DNA of 64,000 nucleotides from JAMXLO01 sp963818775 (GCA_963818775.1 CAWFUF010000022.1:1-64000); one strand, 5' to 3'. Positions 43,312 to 52,745 are shown, counted from the first letter of the stretch. Translations and numbers: made by a program. Notes: a model not told the origin generated them from the letters alone.

Positions 43312-44360
43312 CTGTCGCCACCATTGTCTGGCTTTTCTGCCGTACGATCGCGGCCGCCCCGGCGGCGGATCGCTATCCCGGTAGCGAGTGGGATCGCACC
43401 GCGCCGACGCAAGCCGGCTGGTCGGCAAGCGAGCTTGATGCGGCACAAAAGTGGTCGACGCTGATAGGCACAACGGCGGTTGTGATCGTTCAGCATGGCG
43501 CGATCGTGGCTTCCTGGGGCGACATATCGGCCGATATTCTGCTCAACTCCGCGCGCAAGAGCCTGCTCAGTGCATTGATCGGCATTGCCGTCGGCAATCA
43601 CCAGATCGACCTGAACGACACGCTCGCCAGGCTGGGCATTGACGACAATGCGCCGTCATTGACGCCGGATGAGAAGCAGGCAACCGTCGCCGATCTGCTC
43701 GAGGCCCGGTCCGGCGTCTATCACGGCGCGAACCATGAGACGCAGGCGATGGCGGCGCTGAGACCACTGCGCGGCAGCCATCCGCACGGCACTTTCTGGT
43801 ACTATAACAACTGGGACTTCAACGTGCTCGGCGCGATCTATGAGCATGCCGCCGGTGCCGGGATCTTTGCCGCGTTCCAGGAACGGATCGCACAGCCGAT
43901 CGGGATGCAGGACTTCGATCCGCGCAAGTGTCGATATTCCGGCGGGCCCGCTTCCAACTATCCTGCGTATCTGTTCTTCGCCAGCGCACGCGATCTCGCG
44001 CGGTTCGGCCTGCTGTATCTGCATCGCGGACTATGGGGCGACCGGCAGATCATTCCTGCATCGTGGGTGGATGCCAGCGTTAAACCTTATTCCACGACCA
44101 ATACCGGCTCGGGTTACGGCTATCTTTGGTGGACGGCGTTTGCGGATCGGCCGCTGATCTCGATGGGCCTTCCGGCGGGAAGCTATTTTGCGGCTGGCAA
44201 CGGTAGTCAGTTCGTCATTGTCATTCCGACCAGCGACCTCGTCATCGTTCACCTGGCCAGAATGGGCACCGCGGCGGACAGGAGTCACCGGGAAGGTGTC
44301 GGCTCGCTTGCGTTTGCCAAGTTGCTGGCGATGATTCTTACAGCGGCCGATATCCACTGA
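43284..44360 (+). CDS. beta-lactamase-fold serine hydrolase (class C/EstB type)
   Basis: 358 residues. Signal peptide (about 1-25, LAVATIVWLFCRTIAAAPA). Nucleophile SxxK motif SARKS near residue 90. Second motif YNN in FWYYNNWDFN. C-terminal GNGSQFV region in place of KTG, as in 6-aminohexanoate-dimer hydrolases and esterases of this fold. Periplasmic amidase or esterase, substrate unknown. The TTG at 43284 inside yccF is the only start that keeps the signal peptide. Confidence 0.82.
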   Translation: MVVRNKAALAVATIVWLFCRTIAAAPAADRYPGSEWDRTAPTQAGWSASELDAAQKWSTLIGTTAVVIVQHGAIVASWGDISADILLNSARKSLLSALIGIAVGNHQIDLNDTLARLGIDDNAPSLTPDEKQATVADLLEARSGVYHGANHETQAMAALRPLRGSHPHGTFWYYNNWDFNVLGAIYEHAAGAGIFAAFQERIAQPIGMQDFDPRKCRYSGGPASNYPAYLFFASARDLARFGLLYLHRGLWGDRQIIPASWVDASVKPYSTTNTGSGYGYLWWTAFADRPLISMGLPAGSYFAAGNGSQFVIVIPTSDLVIVHLARMGTAADRSHREGVGSLAFAKLLAMILTAADIH

Positions 44361-44366
44361 GCCCGA

Positions 44367-44963
44367 CTATACTGATCCCGACCATGCGGTGTGCGGCGGC
44401 GCTGAGGCAAGTAGGCAGAACGCCTGATCCGCTTCAACCATGCGGCAGTCGCTGAACCCGGCTGCCGCAACGAGTTCGGTCACGCCCTCGCGTCGCTGGC
44501 CGGAATGCACGGTGAACGCCAGTGCAAGGCGGCCGTTACCTCTAAGAACGCGCGATATTTCCCGTAACCCGGCCAGGGGTTCCGACCACACCTGCATCGA
44601 GTTGATCGCCAGTACCTTGTTGAAACTGCCGTCGACGAACGGCAGGTGATCGGCGGATGCTTGGCGCAACTCGACGCGGCGCTCGCTGATCATTGCGGCA
44701 TTGCGCTGCGTCGCCTGACGCAGCATGACTTCGGACGGGTCGACACCGGCGACACGGTGCGCCTTATGCACCAGGAGTTCGATCGCTACGCCCGGACCGA
44801 AGCCGATCTCCAGCACGCTGTCCTGCTGCCGAACATCCAGCAGGCCGACAACCCAGGCGGCATGGGGGCGATTGGTGCGTGCCAAAATGACGCCCCCCAG
44901 CCAGCCCAAAGGGCCGCGCGGACAGCCGAACATGCGCATCAGGATGTCGCTGCCGATGCTCAT
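44367..44963 (-). CDS. class I SAM-dependent methyltransferase
   Basis: 198 residues. Motif I reads VLEIGFGPGVAIELL, post-I AGVDPSEVMLRQA, and motif II/III region FNKVLAINSMQVW and LRGNGRLALAF (Methyltransf_11 type). The start at 44963 (MSIGSDILMRMFGCPRG) matches the family; the longer open frame is antisense to the epoxide hydrolase. Substrate unknown. Divergent from the gene at 45047. Confidence 0.85.
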   Translation of the reverse strand: MSIGSDILMRMFGCPRGPLGWLGGVILARTNRPHAAWVVGLLDVRQQDSVLEIGFGPGVAIELLVHKAHRVAGVDPSEVMLRQATQRNAAMISERRVELRQASADHLPFVDGSFNKVLAINSMQVWSEPLAGLREISRVLRGNGRLALAFTVHSGQRREGVTELVAAAGFSDCRMVEADQAFCLLASAPPHTAWSGSV

Positions 44964-45046
44964 CAGCAAACACCGCTCGCGCGCCAGGCGGGTTGCCAGA
45001 CGACGGCACGCAGCATCAAATCGCGGCAATAATGGAGGAACATACG

Positions 45047-46201
45047 ATGAACGCTCGACCGGAACCCTTCGCCCTGAACGTCCCTGATACTGCGATCGCC
45101 GATCTTCGCGAACGTCTCGCGCGCACGCGGCTCCCCGATCAGGCGCCCGGCGAGCCCTGGGCCTATGGCACGAGCGTTGAGTATATGCGCGGACTGGCCG
45201 AGTACTGGCGCACAAAGTTCGACTGGCGCGCGCAGGAAGGCCGATTGAATGCATTTCCTCAGTACAAGACCGCACTGCATGATATCGACGTGCATTTCCT
45301 GCACGTGCCGGGGAAGGGGCCGAATCCCTGTCCGCTACTGCTGATGCATGGCTGGCCAGGGTCGGTTTTCGAATTCATGGACCTCATCCCGCGCCTGACT
45401 GATCCCGCCAGTTTCGGTGGCGATCCGGCGGACGCGTTCACTGTCGTGGCGCCGTCGCTGCCAGGTTACGGGCTGTCGTTCCGTCCGGGCCAGAAGCGCT
45501 TCGGCATCGAAGAGATCGCCGACTGCCTGGCCGACCTGATGACAGAAACGCTGGGCTATAACCGCTTCGCCGCGCAGGGCGGCGACTGGGGCGGCATCAC
45601 CGCATCCCGCATGGGCTACGCACATGCCGAGAAGCTGATCGGCATCCATGTCAACCTGCTCGCGGTTCGCCGCGAGCCCGACATGCTGTCCAACCCGACG
45701 CCCGAAGAGCGCAAGTACCTCAGCGAGTTGGCTCACTGGCTGAAGGAGGAGACCGGCTATCAGTGGATTCAGGGGACGCGGCCGCAGACGCTCAGCTTCG
45801 GTCTAACGGATTCGCCCGTAGGATTGGCTGCATGGATCGTTGAGAAGTTCCGGGCATGGTCGGACTGCAACGGCGACTTGGAGAGCGCGTTCACGCGCGA
45901 TCAGTTGCTGGCGAACATCAGCCTCTATTGGTTCACCGGCGCGATCGGCTCGTCATTCTTCCCGTATTACTTCCGCATGCATCGGCCTTGGCCGATCCCG
46001 GAAGGCGGCACGATCGCCGTGCCTGCCGGTTACAGCGAATTTCCGCACGAGATTTTGCGTGCGCCGCGATCGCTCGCCGAGCGAACCTACACCGATATTC
46101 GCCGGTGGACCGCCATGCCGCGCGGCGGGCACTTCGCGGCAATGGAACAGCCGGAGGCGCTGGCCGGCGAGATACAGGCGTTCTTTCGACCACTGCGCTG
46201 A
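45047..46201 (+). CDS. epoxide hydrolase (EHN domain, alpha/beta hydrolase)
   Basis: 384 residues. The N-terminal EHN domain (about 1-110: FALNVPDTAIADLRERLART) is like microsomal and juvenile-hormone epoxide hydrolases. The alpha/beta hydrolase core has the oxyanion HGWPGS, nucleophile Asp in QGGDWGG, and catalytic His in RGGHFAAMEQPE. Opens epoxides to diols. The ATG at 45047 follows GGAGG. Confidence 0.92.
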   Translation: MNARPEPFALNVPDTAIADLRERLARTRLPDQAPGEPWAYGTSVEYMRGLAEYWRTKFDWRAQEGRLNAFPQYKTALHDIDVHFLHVPGKGPNPCPLLLMHGWPGSVFEFMDLIPRLTDPASFGGDPADAFTVVAPSLPGYGLSFRPGQKRFGIEEIADCLADLMTETLGYNRFAAQGGDWGGITASRMGYAHAEKLIGIHVNLLAVRREPDMLSNPTPEERKYLSELAHWLKEETGYQWIQGTRPQTLSFGLTDSPVGLAAWIVEKFRAWSDCNGDLESAFTRDQLLANISLYWFTGAIGSSFFPYYFRMHRPWPIPEGGTIAVPAGYSEFPHEILRAPRSLAERTYTDIRRWTAMPRGGHFAAMEQPEALAGEIQAFFRPLR

Positions 46202-46206
46202 CGCAG

Positions 46207-46995
46207 CTAGAATAACGGCGCGTCGTAAAGGTCCGCGACTTCCGCGCCGACCGACACCTGTGGTTCGGATGGTTGGAACTGCCTTGCCCGCTCCATGCGA
46301 GCCACCTCGTTGCGGGTGGCAGCGAAGACTTGGTGCAGGCTGCGGCCCCGTTGGTCGAAAGCGTCCAACTCAGCCGCGCCGAAGAATGTATGTTGGTTAC
46401 CGGCCGCACAGCCGAATGAACTACGGTCCGCTCGTGCCGCAGTGATGATAATTCGTTCCGGTGAGCGCAGATCGCCGATCAACGATCCGGAGTAGCAGGC
46501 GGAGATGATGATTACCGACTGATGGCCGGCAAGCGGGGCCAGCTTGCGCGCAAGCTCGCGTGAGGGCAACGCAGTCGGCGCATTGTTGCCCACCTTGCGT
46601 GCCAGCACCTGATGCGAGCCGTGCGTGCTGATATAGACGAATAGGATGTCGTCCCGCCCTGCCTGTGCGGCTGCCGAGTTTACCATCGCGGCGATGTTGG
46701 CATCATTGGCGATCGGGTAGCGGTTCTGAGCGGATACGACGTTGCTCGCGATCATCGGCACGACGTGGAATCGGCTCGCGGTCCGCAGCCTGTCGGCGAG
46801 TTCGACGACATCGTTCTCGGACCACGATTCGGAGTAAAGTGCGAGGCCGATATAGAACAGGCGCTTGCCGGTCGCCGCCGCCGGACGCTGCGCGAGCGGC
46901 GAAGCCTGTGGCTCGGCGCATCCGCCCAGCGGGGCCGACGCAATCGTCAGACCTGCGATCGCGACAGAGAGGCAGTATTTTGCGATGCGTTTCAT
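46207..46995 (-). CDS. C13-family (legumain-like) cysteine peptidase lipoprotein
   Basis: 262 residues. The N-terminal signal ends in lipobox LGGC (Cys26), so the protein is lipid-anchored. The catalytic His/Cys dyad has the caspase/legumain arrangement: His125 in VYISTHGS and Cys167 in IIISACYSG, followed by ERIIITAARADRSSFGC. Matches bacterial C13 peptidases of unknown physiological substrate. Converges with the epoxide hydrolase gene (five bases). Confidence 0.85.
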   Translation of the reverse strand: MKRIAKYCLSVAIAGLTIASAPLGGCAEPQASPLAQRPAAATGKRLFYIGLALYSESWSENDVVELADRLRTASRFHVVPMIASNVVSAQNRYPIANDANIAAMVNSAAAQAGRDDILFVYISTHGSHQVLARKVGNNAPTALPSRELARKLAPLAGHQSVIIISACYSGSLIGDLRSPERIIITAARADRSSFGCAAGNQHTFFGAAELDAFDQRGRSLHQVFAATRNEVARMERARQFQPSEPQVSVGAEVADLYDAPLF

Positions 46996-47010
46996 GGCGA
47001 CTTCATCGCG

Positions 47011-48390
47011 CTAGACCGCGATTGCGTCCAGTTCCTTGCCCCGGTGCTCCGGCGTGAACAGCCAGATCCCGACGCCCATCAGCAGCATCGCTACCGGCAC
47101 GATCAGGAACGCCTTGGAGAACGAGCCGGTGCTCTGCTGGATGCCTATGGTGACGAATGGCCACAACACGAAGCCGATTAGCCAGGCTACCGCCCAAGAA
47201 AAGCCGTTGCCAACGCCGCGGATGCGCGTCGGGTAGATTTCCGCCGTCAGGATCATGCTCGGTGCCCAGAAGCCGAGAAAGCCGATGCTCCAGAGCAGTC
47301 CGTAGATCCACAACTCGGTGTCGGTTTCGGCGAATATCCAGAGGGTCAGAAATACCGCGCCTTCCACCAACATGATATAGAACGCCGGCTTGCGACCGAA
47401 CCGATCGGCAATCAATCCCGCTGCGAACAGGCCAACGAATCCGACCAGCCCCCACCAGATATAGAACGTGCCGTAGGTCGCAGTGGACCAGTGCCGCTCC
47501 TGTGCGAGATACAGCGGCATCCAGCCGCCGACTGTCCCGTAGATAATCGTGCTGCAGCATGCAATGAACGTTGCCGCCGCGGTGTTGCCAAGCATGTCGG
47601 GCAGGAAGAGTTGCCGGACAGGTATCTTTGCCGCCTTGTCGAGCCAGGCTTGGTCAGCGGACAGCAGAGGCTGGCCGGATGCTTGCGCTGCGACGATACG
47701 CCGCTTGCGATCCTGTAGCCGTACCCAATAGGGCGATTCCGGAAGTCGAATCCGTACATAGACCGCGAGCAGCGCAACCACCGCCGGCACCACACAGGCG
47801 ATGCGCCAGCCCCATTCGGCAATGATGAACGTGGCGATCGCGCCGGCGAGTGCCGCGCCAAAGCACCAGGTGCCCCGATTGATGCCGATCACGCGGCCTC
47901 GCATATGTGCCGGCCAGGTCTCGGCGACCAACATTGAACCGAGCGACCATTCGCCATTCAGGGCGAAGTTGATTGCGCTGCGCACCGCGACGAAGGCGAC
48001 GAAGGTGGTGGTGATCGCTATGACCGGCATCAGCAGGGAGAACAGCGCGATATTGATGGCGAGCAGGCTACGGCGGCCGTAGCGATCGGCCAGCCAGGGC
48101 CAGACATACATGCCCAGGATGCCGATCAACAGTGAGACCTGTAGGCCGCTGCGATATTCGGGGAGGGTGACGCCGAAGTCCCTGATGATAAGTGGTGTCG
48201 CCAGGGCGAAGATCACGCCGTCCATGCCGTCGAAGCCCCAGCCGAGACCATTGGCAATGGCAATGTGCCAGTGCGTGCGGGTAACGCGTGTTGTATCGCT
48301 GGCCGCGCGGAAGGCGGCGGAGCGTTCGCGGTAGCGCTGTTCCAGCGGGCCGGCGATGTCGGCGGACGCGACGGCTCCGGACGGGCTCAT
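47011..48390 (-). CDS. MFS transporter (aromatic acid/sugar-type symporter)
   Basis: 459 residues with 12 predicted membrane segments. The loop 2-3 motif WLADRYGRRS and the loop 8-9 repeat LIADRFGRKP are intact, with GWGFDGMDG in helix 1. R-x-G-R (HMRGRVIG) is typical of the metabolite:H+ symporter branch. The start at 48390 has AAGGAGGA upstream; the longer open frame does not. Substrate unknown. Confidence 0.9.
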   Translation of the reverse strand: MSPSGAVASADIAGPLEQRYRERSAAFRAASDTTRVTRTHWHIAIANGLGWGFDGMDGVIFALATPLIIRDFGVTLPEYRSGLQVSLLIGILGMYVWPWLADRYGRRSLLAINIALFSLLMPVIAITTTFVAFVAVRSAINFALNGEWSLGSMLVAETWPAHMRGRVIGINRGTWCFGAALAGAIATFIIAEWGWRIACVVPAVVALLAVYVRIRLPESPYWVRLQDRKRRIVAAQASGQPLLSADQAWLDKAAKIPVRQLFLPDMLGNTAAATFIACCSTIIYGTVGGWMPLYLAQERHWSTATYGTFYIWWGLVGFVGLFAAGLIADRFGRKPAFYIMLVEGAVFLTLWIFAETDTELWIYGLLWSIGFLGFWAPSMILTAEIYPTRIRGVGNGFSWAVAWLIGFVLWPFVTIGIQQSTGSFSKAFLIVPVAMLLMGVGIWLFTPEHRGKELDAIAV

Positions 48391-48543
48391 GGACGGTTCC
48401 TCCTTGGGCGCCGGCGCGTGGCTCGTTGTCGGTTGGCTGATATCTTCGCCGGTGGACGATGGTAGATGCAAGCCGCAATTAGATGAACGGGCGCCAGCCC
48501 ATCATCGGCACGTGATGCTCCAATCGCCCGTCCTGATTCCAAT

Positions 48544-48559
48544 CAGCACGAAAGTGCTG
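48544..48559. other. six-base hairpin with GAAA tetraloop before a start codon
   Basis: CAGCAC-GAAA-GTGCTG is a perfect stem with a GNRA loop, ending 15 bases before the ATG at 48575. Small but stable. It could influence ribosome access for the membrane protein gene; equally it may be chance. Confidence 0.3.
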
Positions 48560-48574
48560 TAATGAGCATGCGGG

Positions 48575-49195
48575 ATGCGATTAGGTGCAACCACTGCGCT
48601 GTGGATGGGTTCAGGTTTCGGCGCTGCGGCTGCCCTGGCGGCTGTTGTGATCGACATCATTGGTGCGGACCAAAAAGGCACGAACGCTGCACTCTTCTTG
48701 ACCGGGCGATTATCGTTCACGCTCTTCTGGCCGGCGTATACCGGCAGCGCGATGGCTGAACTGTTCGGCCAGACTTTTCTGCCACTGAGACGGCGTGCCC
48801 GTGAATTCGGTCTCGCGTTCGCATCAGCACATCTCGTGCATCTCGGCCTCGTCGCTTGGCTCTGCCGAATAGGCGCTGCGCCAGGGGCTTCGACCTTCGT
48901 CTTCTTCGGGATCGCAGTTATTTGGACCTACCTGCTCGCGCTCTTCTCCATTGCCCGACTGCATCAGACACTCAATCCTTGGGTCTGGTGGCTCTTGCGC
49001 ACGGTTGGGCTCAACTACATTTCCTATGCCTTCGCGGTTGATTTTCTCAATCGTCCACTGCAAGGGGGGGCCCGACACGTCGTCGCGTATCTGCCATTTG
49101 CGGTTCTTTCCATTGCGGGGCCATTGCTGTTCTTTGCCGCATCGGCGCAACGCATCTGGCGTTTGCGGCAGCGTTCCTCTTACCGGCTTAGCTGA
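48575..49195 (+). CDS. hypothetical membrane protein (ferric reductase-like layout)
   Basis: 206 residues with about six hydrophobic segments. Two His in one helix (FASAHLVHLGLVAW) suggest, weakly, a heme-binding four-to-six-helix membrane protein like ferric reductases. No FAD/NAD domain follows. There is no clear ribosome site before 48575. Its 3' end overlaps the end of the hydroxylase gene by 16 bases. Confidence 0.65.
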   Translation: MRLGATTALWMGSGFGAAAALAAVVIDIIGADQKGTNAALFLTGRLSFTLFWPAYTGSAMAELFGQTFLPLRRRAREFGLAFASAHLVHLGLVAWLCRIGAAPGASTFVFFGIAVIWTYLLALFSIARLHQTLNPWVWWLLRTVGLNYISYAFAVDFLNRPLQGGARHVVAYLPFAVLSIAGPLLFFAASAQRIWRLRQRSSYRLS

Positions 49196-50727
49196 CCCGC
49201 GCCGACGCTCAGCCAGGTTTCCCCGGTCCACCCGTTCTCGTCATAGTCCGCCATGCACTGGTCGACGAGTGCCTCCATCGCCTTAAGGTCGCCGCCGCGC
49301 TCCGCTCCGGTCAGCGTCTGGGCGCGGATGTCCTCCCAGCCGCCGGCGTAGTTTCGCTCGTACAGTTCGTGACGGCCGCCGAACTCGGTACCGATCGCAT
49401 CCCACAGCAGTTTCATGATCTTGATGCGTTCCTTGTATTCGATGCCGTGCGAGCCGCGCACATATCGCCGCAGATACGGCTCGATCGCCGGATTGGCGAA
49501 ATCCTTCACGGACGACGGTAAATAGATCAGCGCCGAGGTCACGATACGCTCGACGATGTCCTTGATGCGCGGATAGGCATCCGGCGCAAACACGCGATAC
49601 GCCAAGCCCGCGCGCAGGTTTGGCAGCACCGCATCGCCTACCCAAGGATCGGGATCGTTCGCCATCGCGTTGGACAGCGACCAGAACAGGTTGCGCCAGG
49701 CAATCGCCTCGCCCAACTGCACCTGATTGCCGCGTGCTTCGTCGCTGCCCGTGCAGCGCAGCGCCTTGGCCAGCAGGCCGCACAGGAAATCCAGCTTGAC
49801 CGCAAATCGCGTGCAGCCCTGGAACTGGAAGCCATGCATGAAGCCCGAGCGCGGGTAGAAGCTCAGGACGCGCGCCGGATCGCGGTAGATGAACACGTCC
49901 CCCCAGGGGACGAACACGTTGTCCAGGATGAAGATCGCGTCGTTCTCGTCGAATCGCGATGACAGCGGATAGTCGTAAGGCGAGCCGTTCAGCAGTGCCG
50001 CCTTCTCATAGGACGTGCGGCAGATCAGCTTCAGGCCCGGCGCGTCGATCGGCACCATGAACATGAGCGACATGTCCAGGTCCTCGGTCGCGGTCTTCGA
50101 GCTCTGGCCCATGAAGTTGTAGTGGGTGATCGCCGCCGACGTCGCCACCACCTTGGCGCCGGATACGATGATGCCGGCGTCCGTCTCCTTCTGCACCGAG
50201 ACGTAAACGTCCTTCACCTGCTCGGCCGGCTTGTGGCGGTCGATCGGAGGATTGACGATGGCGTGGTTCATGAACGGCATGGTTTCCTGCGCGCGCTTGT
50301 ACCAGGTGCGAGCATTGCCGGCGTACGGGCCATAGTAATCCGCGTTGCCACCTAAGGTGTTGGAGTACGCCGCCTTGTAGTCTGGCGTGCGGCCCATCCA
50401 GCCATAGGTCAGCCGCGACCACTCGGCGATCGCCGCCTGCGCGCCGCGCAGGTCGTCGCGCGAGCGCGGCACGCGGAAGAAGCGATGGGTGTAGCCGCCG
50501 GAACCGGTATCGGTGGGGCAGGTCAGCAGCTCGTGGCGCTTCGGGTCGTGCAGCGCGTCATACAGGCGTGCGATGGAGCGGACGGAGTTGCGGAAGGCCG
50601 GGTGGCTGGTCACGTCCGGCACACGCTCGCCGTCGATATACACCTCGCGGCCATCGCGCAGGCTCTGTATGTACTCGATGCCGGTGTAGGGGCGCGTGCG
50701 ATCGGCGATGACGTCTTCGGGTTTCAT
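49180..50727 (-). CDS. 4-hydroxyphenylacetate 3-hydroxylase family flavin monooxygenase
   Basis: 515 residues of the HpaB/PvcC family, FADH2-dependent oxygenase component of a two-component aromatic hydroxylase. Typical segments: YIQSLRDGREVYIDGERV, HAIVNPPIDRHKP, SGAKVVATSAAITHYNF and FDENDAIFILDNVFVPW. The start is the ATG at 50727 (MKPEDVIADRTRPYTG). No flavin reductase (hpaC) gene is adjacent, so the reductase is supplied elsewhere. Aromatic acid or related phenol is the likely substrate class. Confidence 0.9.
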   Translation of the reverse strand: MKPEDVIADRTRPYTGIEYIQSLRDGREVYIDGERVPDVTSHPAFRNSVRSIARLYDALHDPKRHELLTCPTDTGSGGYTHRFFRVPRSRDDLRGAQAAIAEWSRLTYGWMGRTPDYKAAYSNTLGGNADYYGPYAGNARTWYKRAQETMPFMNHAIVNPPIDRHKPAEQVKDVYVSVQKETDAGIIVSGAKVVATSAAITHYNFMGQSSKTATEDLDMSLMFMVPIDAPGLKLICRTSYEKAALLNGSPYDYPLSSRFDENDAIFILDNVFVPWGDVFIYRDPARVLSFYPRSGFMHGFQFQGCTRFAVKLDFLCGLLAKALRCTGSDEARGNQVQLGEAIAWRNLFWSLSNAMANDPDPWVGDAVLPNLRAGLAYRVFAPDAYPRIKDIVERIVTSALIYLPSSVKDFANPAIEPYLRRYVRGSHGIEYKERIKIMKLLWDAIGTEFGGRHELYERNYAGGWEDIRAQTLTGAERGGDLKAMEALVDQCMADYDENGWTGETWLSVGAGQLSR

Positions 50728-50741
50728 GGTGTGCTCCTGGT

Positions 50742-50780
50742 CCCCTCCCCCAGCCCCCTCCCGCAGGGGAGGGGAGAAGG
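50742..50780. repeat. C/G-run palindrome, copy 3 of 3
   Basis: CCCCTCCCCCAGCCCCCTCC, then CGCAGGGGAGGGGAGAAGG. The arms CCCCTCCCC/GGGGAGGGG pair well. Same family as 22411 and 31506. Lies between the ClC stop (50786) and the hydroxylase start (50727) on the minus strand. Confidence 0.65.
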
Positions 50781-50785
50781 ATGCG

Positions 50786-52672
50786 CTATTCGCCCGACAG
50801 CTCCCGCCTGCGCCGGTCCAGCTCCTCGCTGTAACGGCGCAGCGCATATTGCTCGGTCAGCAGCCCGATCACGCGCTTCAATTCCGCGCCATCCACGACG
50901 GCCAGCGCATCGCTTTCGGCGTTCTCGAACATCGCCACCGCCTCCTTTATCGTCATTTGCGGCAGCAACACCGTGTCCGTGTAGTGCAGCAGGTCGCGGA
51001 CAGCGTGGTTCTCGTCCGCGTCCGCGTGCACTTCGGCCGGCAGCACAATCCCGGCATACCGGTCGTCCTCGTCCATCGCCACCACGCGCTGGTGCGCGCC
51101 CAGCGGAAAGTCTCGCTTGAACGCCTCGATCGGGGTGTCGGCGCGCACCGTGCGCATCTCCCGCCGCATCATGCGGCCGACGGTAAGATTGCGCATCCAG
51201 CCGATATCGACCGCGCTGCGGATTGCCTCCCCGCGCAAGTGGAAGCGCCAGGTGGCGAAGGAGTAGCCGAACGTCCGCCGCACCGTGAGCGCGGAAATCA
51301 CGCAGGCGGCGAGCACCGCGATGGTCAGCGGCAGGCTGCCGGTGCTCTCAAGCGCCAGGAAGCCCATGGTCAGCGGACCACCGATGATCGCGACCGCCAG
51401 ACCGCTCATGCCAACGAGAGCGCAGACCACCGGTGAGACTGCGTGCGCTGTGCTGACGATGGCGAGCGCGCCCGCGAAGGCCTTGCCGACCAGCGCCCCC
51501 AGGAACAGCGAGGCGAAGAACAGGCCGCCGCGGAAGCCGGAACCGATCGAGATTGCGGACGCCACCGACTTCAGCACCACCAACAGTGTCACATGGGTCA
51601 GCGTGTAGGGTGCCTCGATCACCACGCCGAGTGCGCCATGCCCGGAGGACAGTACCGCAGGCGTCACCAATGCTAACGTGCCGACGGCGAGGCCGCCGCA
51701 CATTGGGCGGAGCCAGCCCGGGGCGCCACTCTTGCGGAACAGCTCCTCAGTCAGCGTGACACCGCGCATGATGGCGATGCCGACGAGGGCGCAGACCATG
51801 CCGAGGGCGAGGATCGGGATGTAGTCCAGTGCCTCGACGCGCGTTGGCACCTGCAGCACGAGATCGAACGGCGAATTGCCCAGTGCGTTCACTACGGCGA
51901 CGGCGACGATTGCCGCGACCGCGACCGGGGCGAAGGTGCCGAGCGAGTAGGTGCCGATCACCAGTTCGAAAGCGTAGAAGGCGCCAGTCAGGGGCGCGTT
52001 GAAGGCGCCGGCGATGGCGCCAGCGGCGCCACAGCCCACCAGCAGCCGCAGATCATTGCGCCGGACACGGAACATGCGGCCAAAGCGCGACGCCAAGGCG
52101 GAGCCGATCTGGGTATAGCCGGCCTCCAGCCCGACCGAGGCGCCGACGCCGTTCGACAAAATCGTCTGCAGTACGACGATCAGGCTGTCATTCAGCGACA
52201 TGCGCCCGCCGTACAGCGCGTTGGCTTCGATCGGGTCGACCGCGCGGCGCGGATGGTAGCGCACGATCGCCAGCCCGATCAGCCCGATCAGCAGACCGCC
52301 CAAAGTCGGCACTGCGACGGTGCGGATCGGATCGAGCTCAACCATGGCGCTGAGGCGCTCGCCCGCGCTGATCAGAAACAGCAGCTGATGGATCAACTGA
52401 GTGGTCTCGGTCATCAGCCACACGGCAACGCCCGCGCCGCAGCCGACGAAGGCAGACAGCACGACCAGCCAGATTTCATCTGCGCGGACCAGCGCACGCA
52501 ACGTCTGCGGCGCATGCAGAACCGCGTCGCCGAAAGCACGGCGCGGGCGATGGTACCGACTGGACGCAGTGCTACCCGCGTGCGGGTTTGCCGAAGCACC
52601 CGCGATGGTTGAGTCGCCAGGGAGTGTCGACATGCGACGTACGTCCAGCGGGCCAGCGAGAAACAGACGCAT
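50786..52672 (-). CDS. ClC-family chloride channel/transporter with C-terminal CBS pair
   Basis: About 628 residues (615 if the ATG at 52633 is used; neither start has a clear ribosome site). About ten to eleven membrane segments. The gating-glutamate region reads SVGLEAGYTQ in place of GREGP: Glu is kept. AFNAPLTGAFYAFEL and SGFRGGLFFASLFLGA are ClC motifs. Two CBS motifs end the protein (MMRREMRTVRADTPIEAF and MTIKEAVAMFENAESDALAV). The first selectivity motif (GSGIP in classical ClC) is NGVGAS here, so ion selectivity may differ. Confidence 0.88.
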   Translation of the reverse strand: MRLFLAGPLDVRRMSTLPGDSTIAGASANPHAGSTASSRYHRPRRAFGDAVLHAPQTLRALVRADEIWLVVLSAFVGCGAGVAVWLMTETTQLIHQLLFLISAGERLSAMVELDPIRTVAVPTLGGLLIGLIGLAIVRYHPRRAVDPIEANALYGGRMSLNDSLIVVLQTILSNGVGASVGLEAGYTQIGSALASRFGRMFRVRRNDLRLLVGCGAAGAIAGAFNAPLTGAFYAFELVIGTYSLGTFAPVAVAAIVAVAVVNALGNSPFDLVLQVPTRVEALDYIPILALGMVCALVGIAIMRGVTLTEELFRKSGAPGWLRPMCGGLAVGTLALVTPAVLSSGHGALGVVIEAPYTLTHVTLLVVLKSVASAISIGSGFRGGLFFASLFLGALVGKAFAGALAIVSTAHAVSPVVCALVGMSGLAVAIIGGPLTMGFLALESTGSLPLTIAVLAACVISALTVRRTFGYSFATWRFHLRGEAIRSAVDIGWMRNLTVGRMMRREMRTVRADTPIEAFKRDFPLGAHQRVVAMDEDDRYAGIVLPAEVHADADENHAVRDLLHYTDTVLLPQMTIKEAVAMFENAESDALAVVDGAELKRVIGLLTEQYALRRYSEELDRRRRELSGE

Positions 52673-52715
52673 TCTTGGAACCAGTGCGCCGCAGGATCAA
52701 CCACCGTGAGACCGA

Positions 52716-52736
52716 TTTGCCACGGAGTGTGGTAAA
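52716..52736. repeat. short inverted repeat between denD-like and clc genes
   Basis: TTTGCCAC-GGAGT-GTGGTAAA: eight-base arms with one mismatch, nine bases past the dehydrogenase stop and upstream of the ClC gene. Could be a weak terminator or an operator; no family is recognised. Confidence 0.35.
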
Positions 52737-52745
52737 TTTAACCGC

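Noticed and set aside
41602..43473. 623-codon minus-strand open frame opposite the LLM monooxygenase and yccF
   Set aside because: Antisense to two clear genes, His/Arg-rich composition, no domain; an artefact of GC bias.
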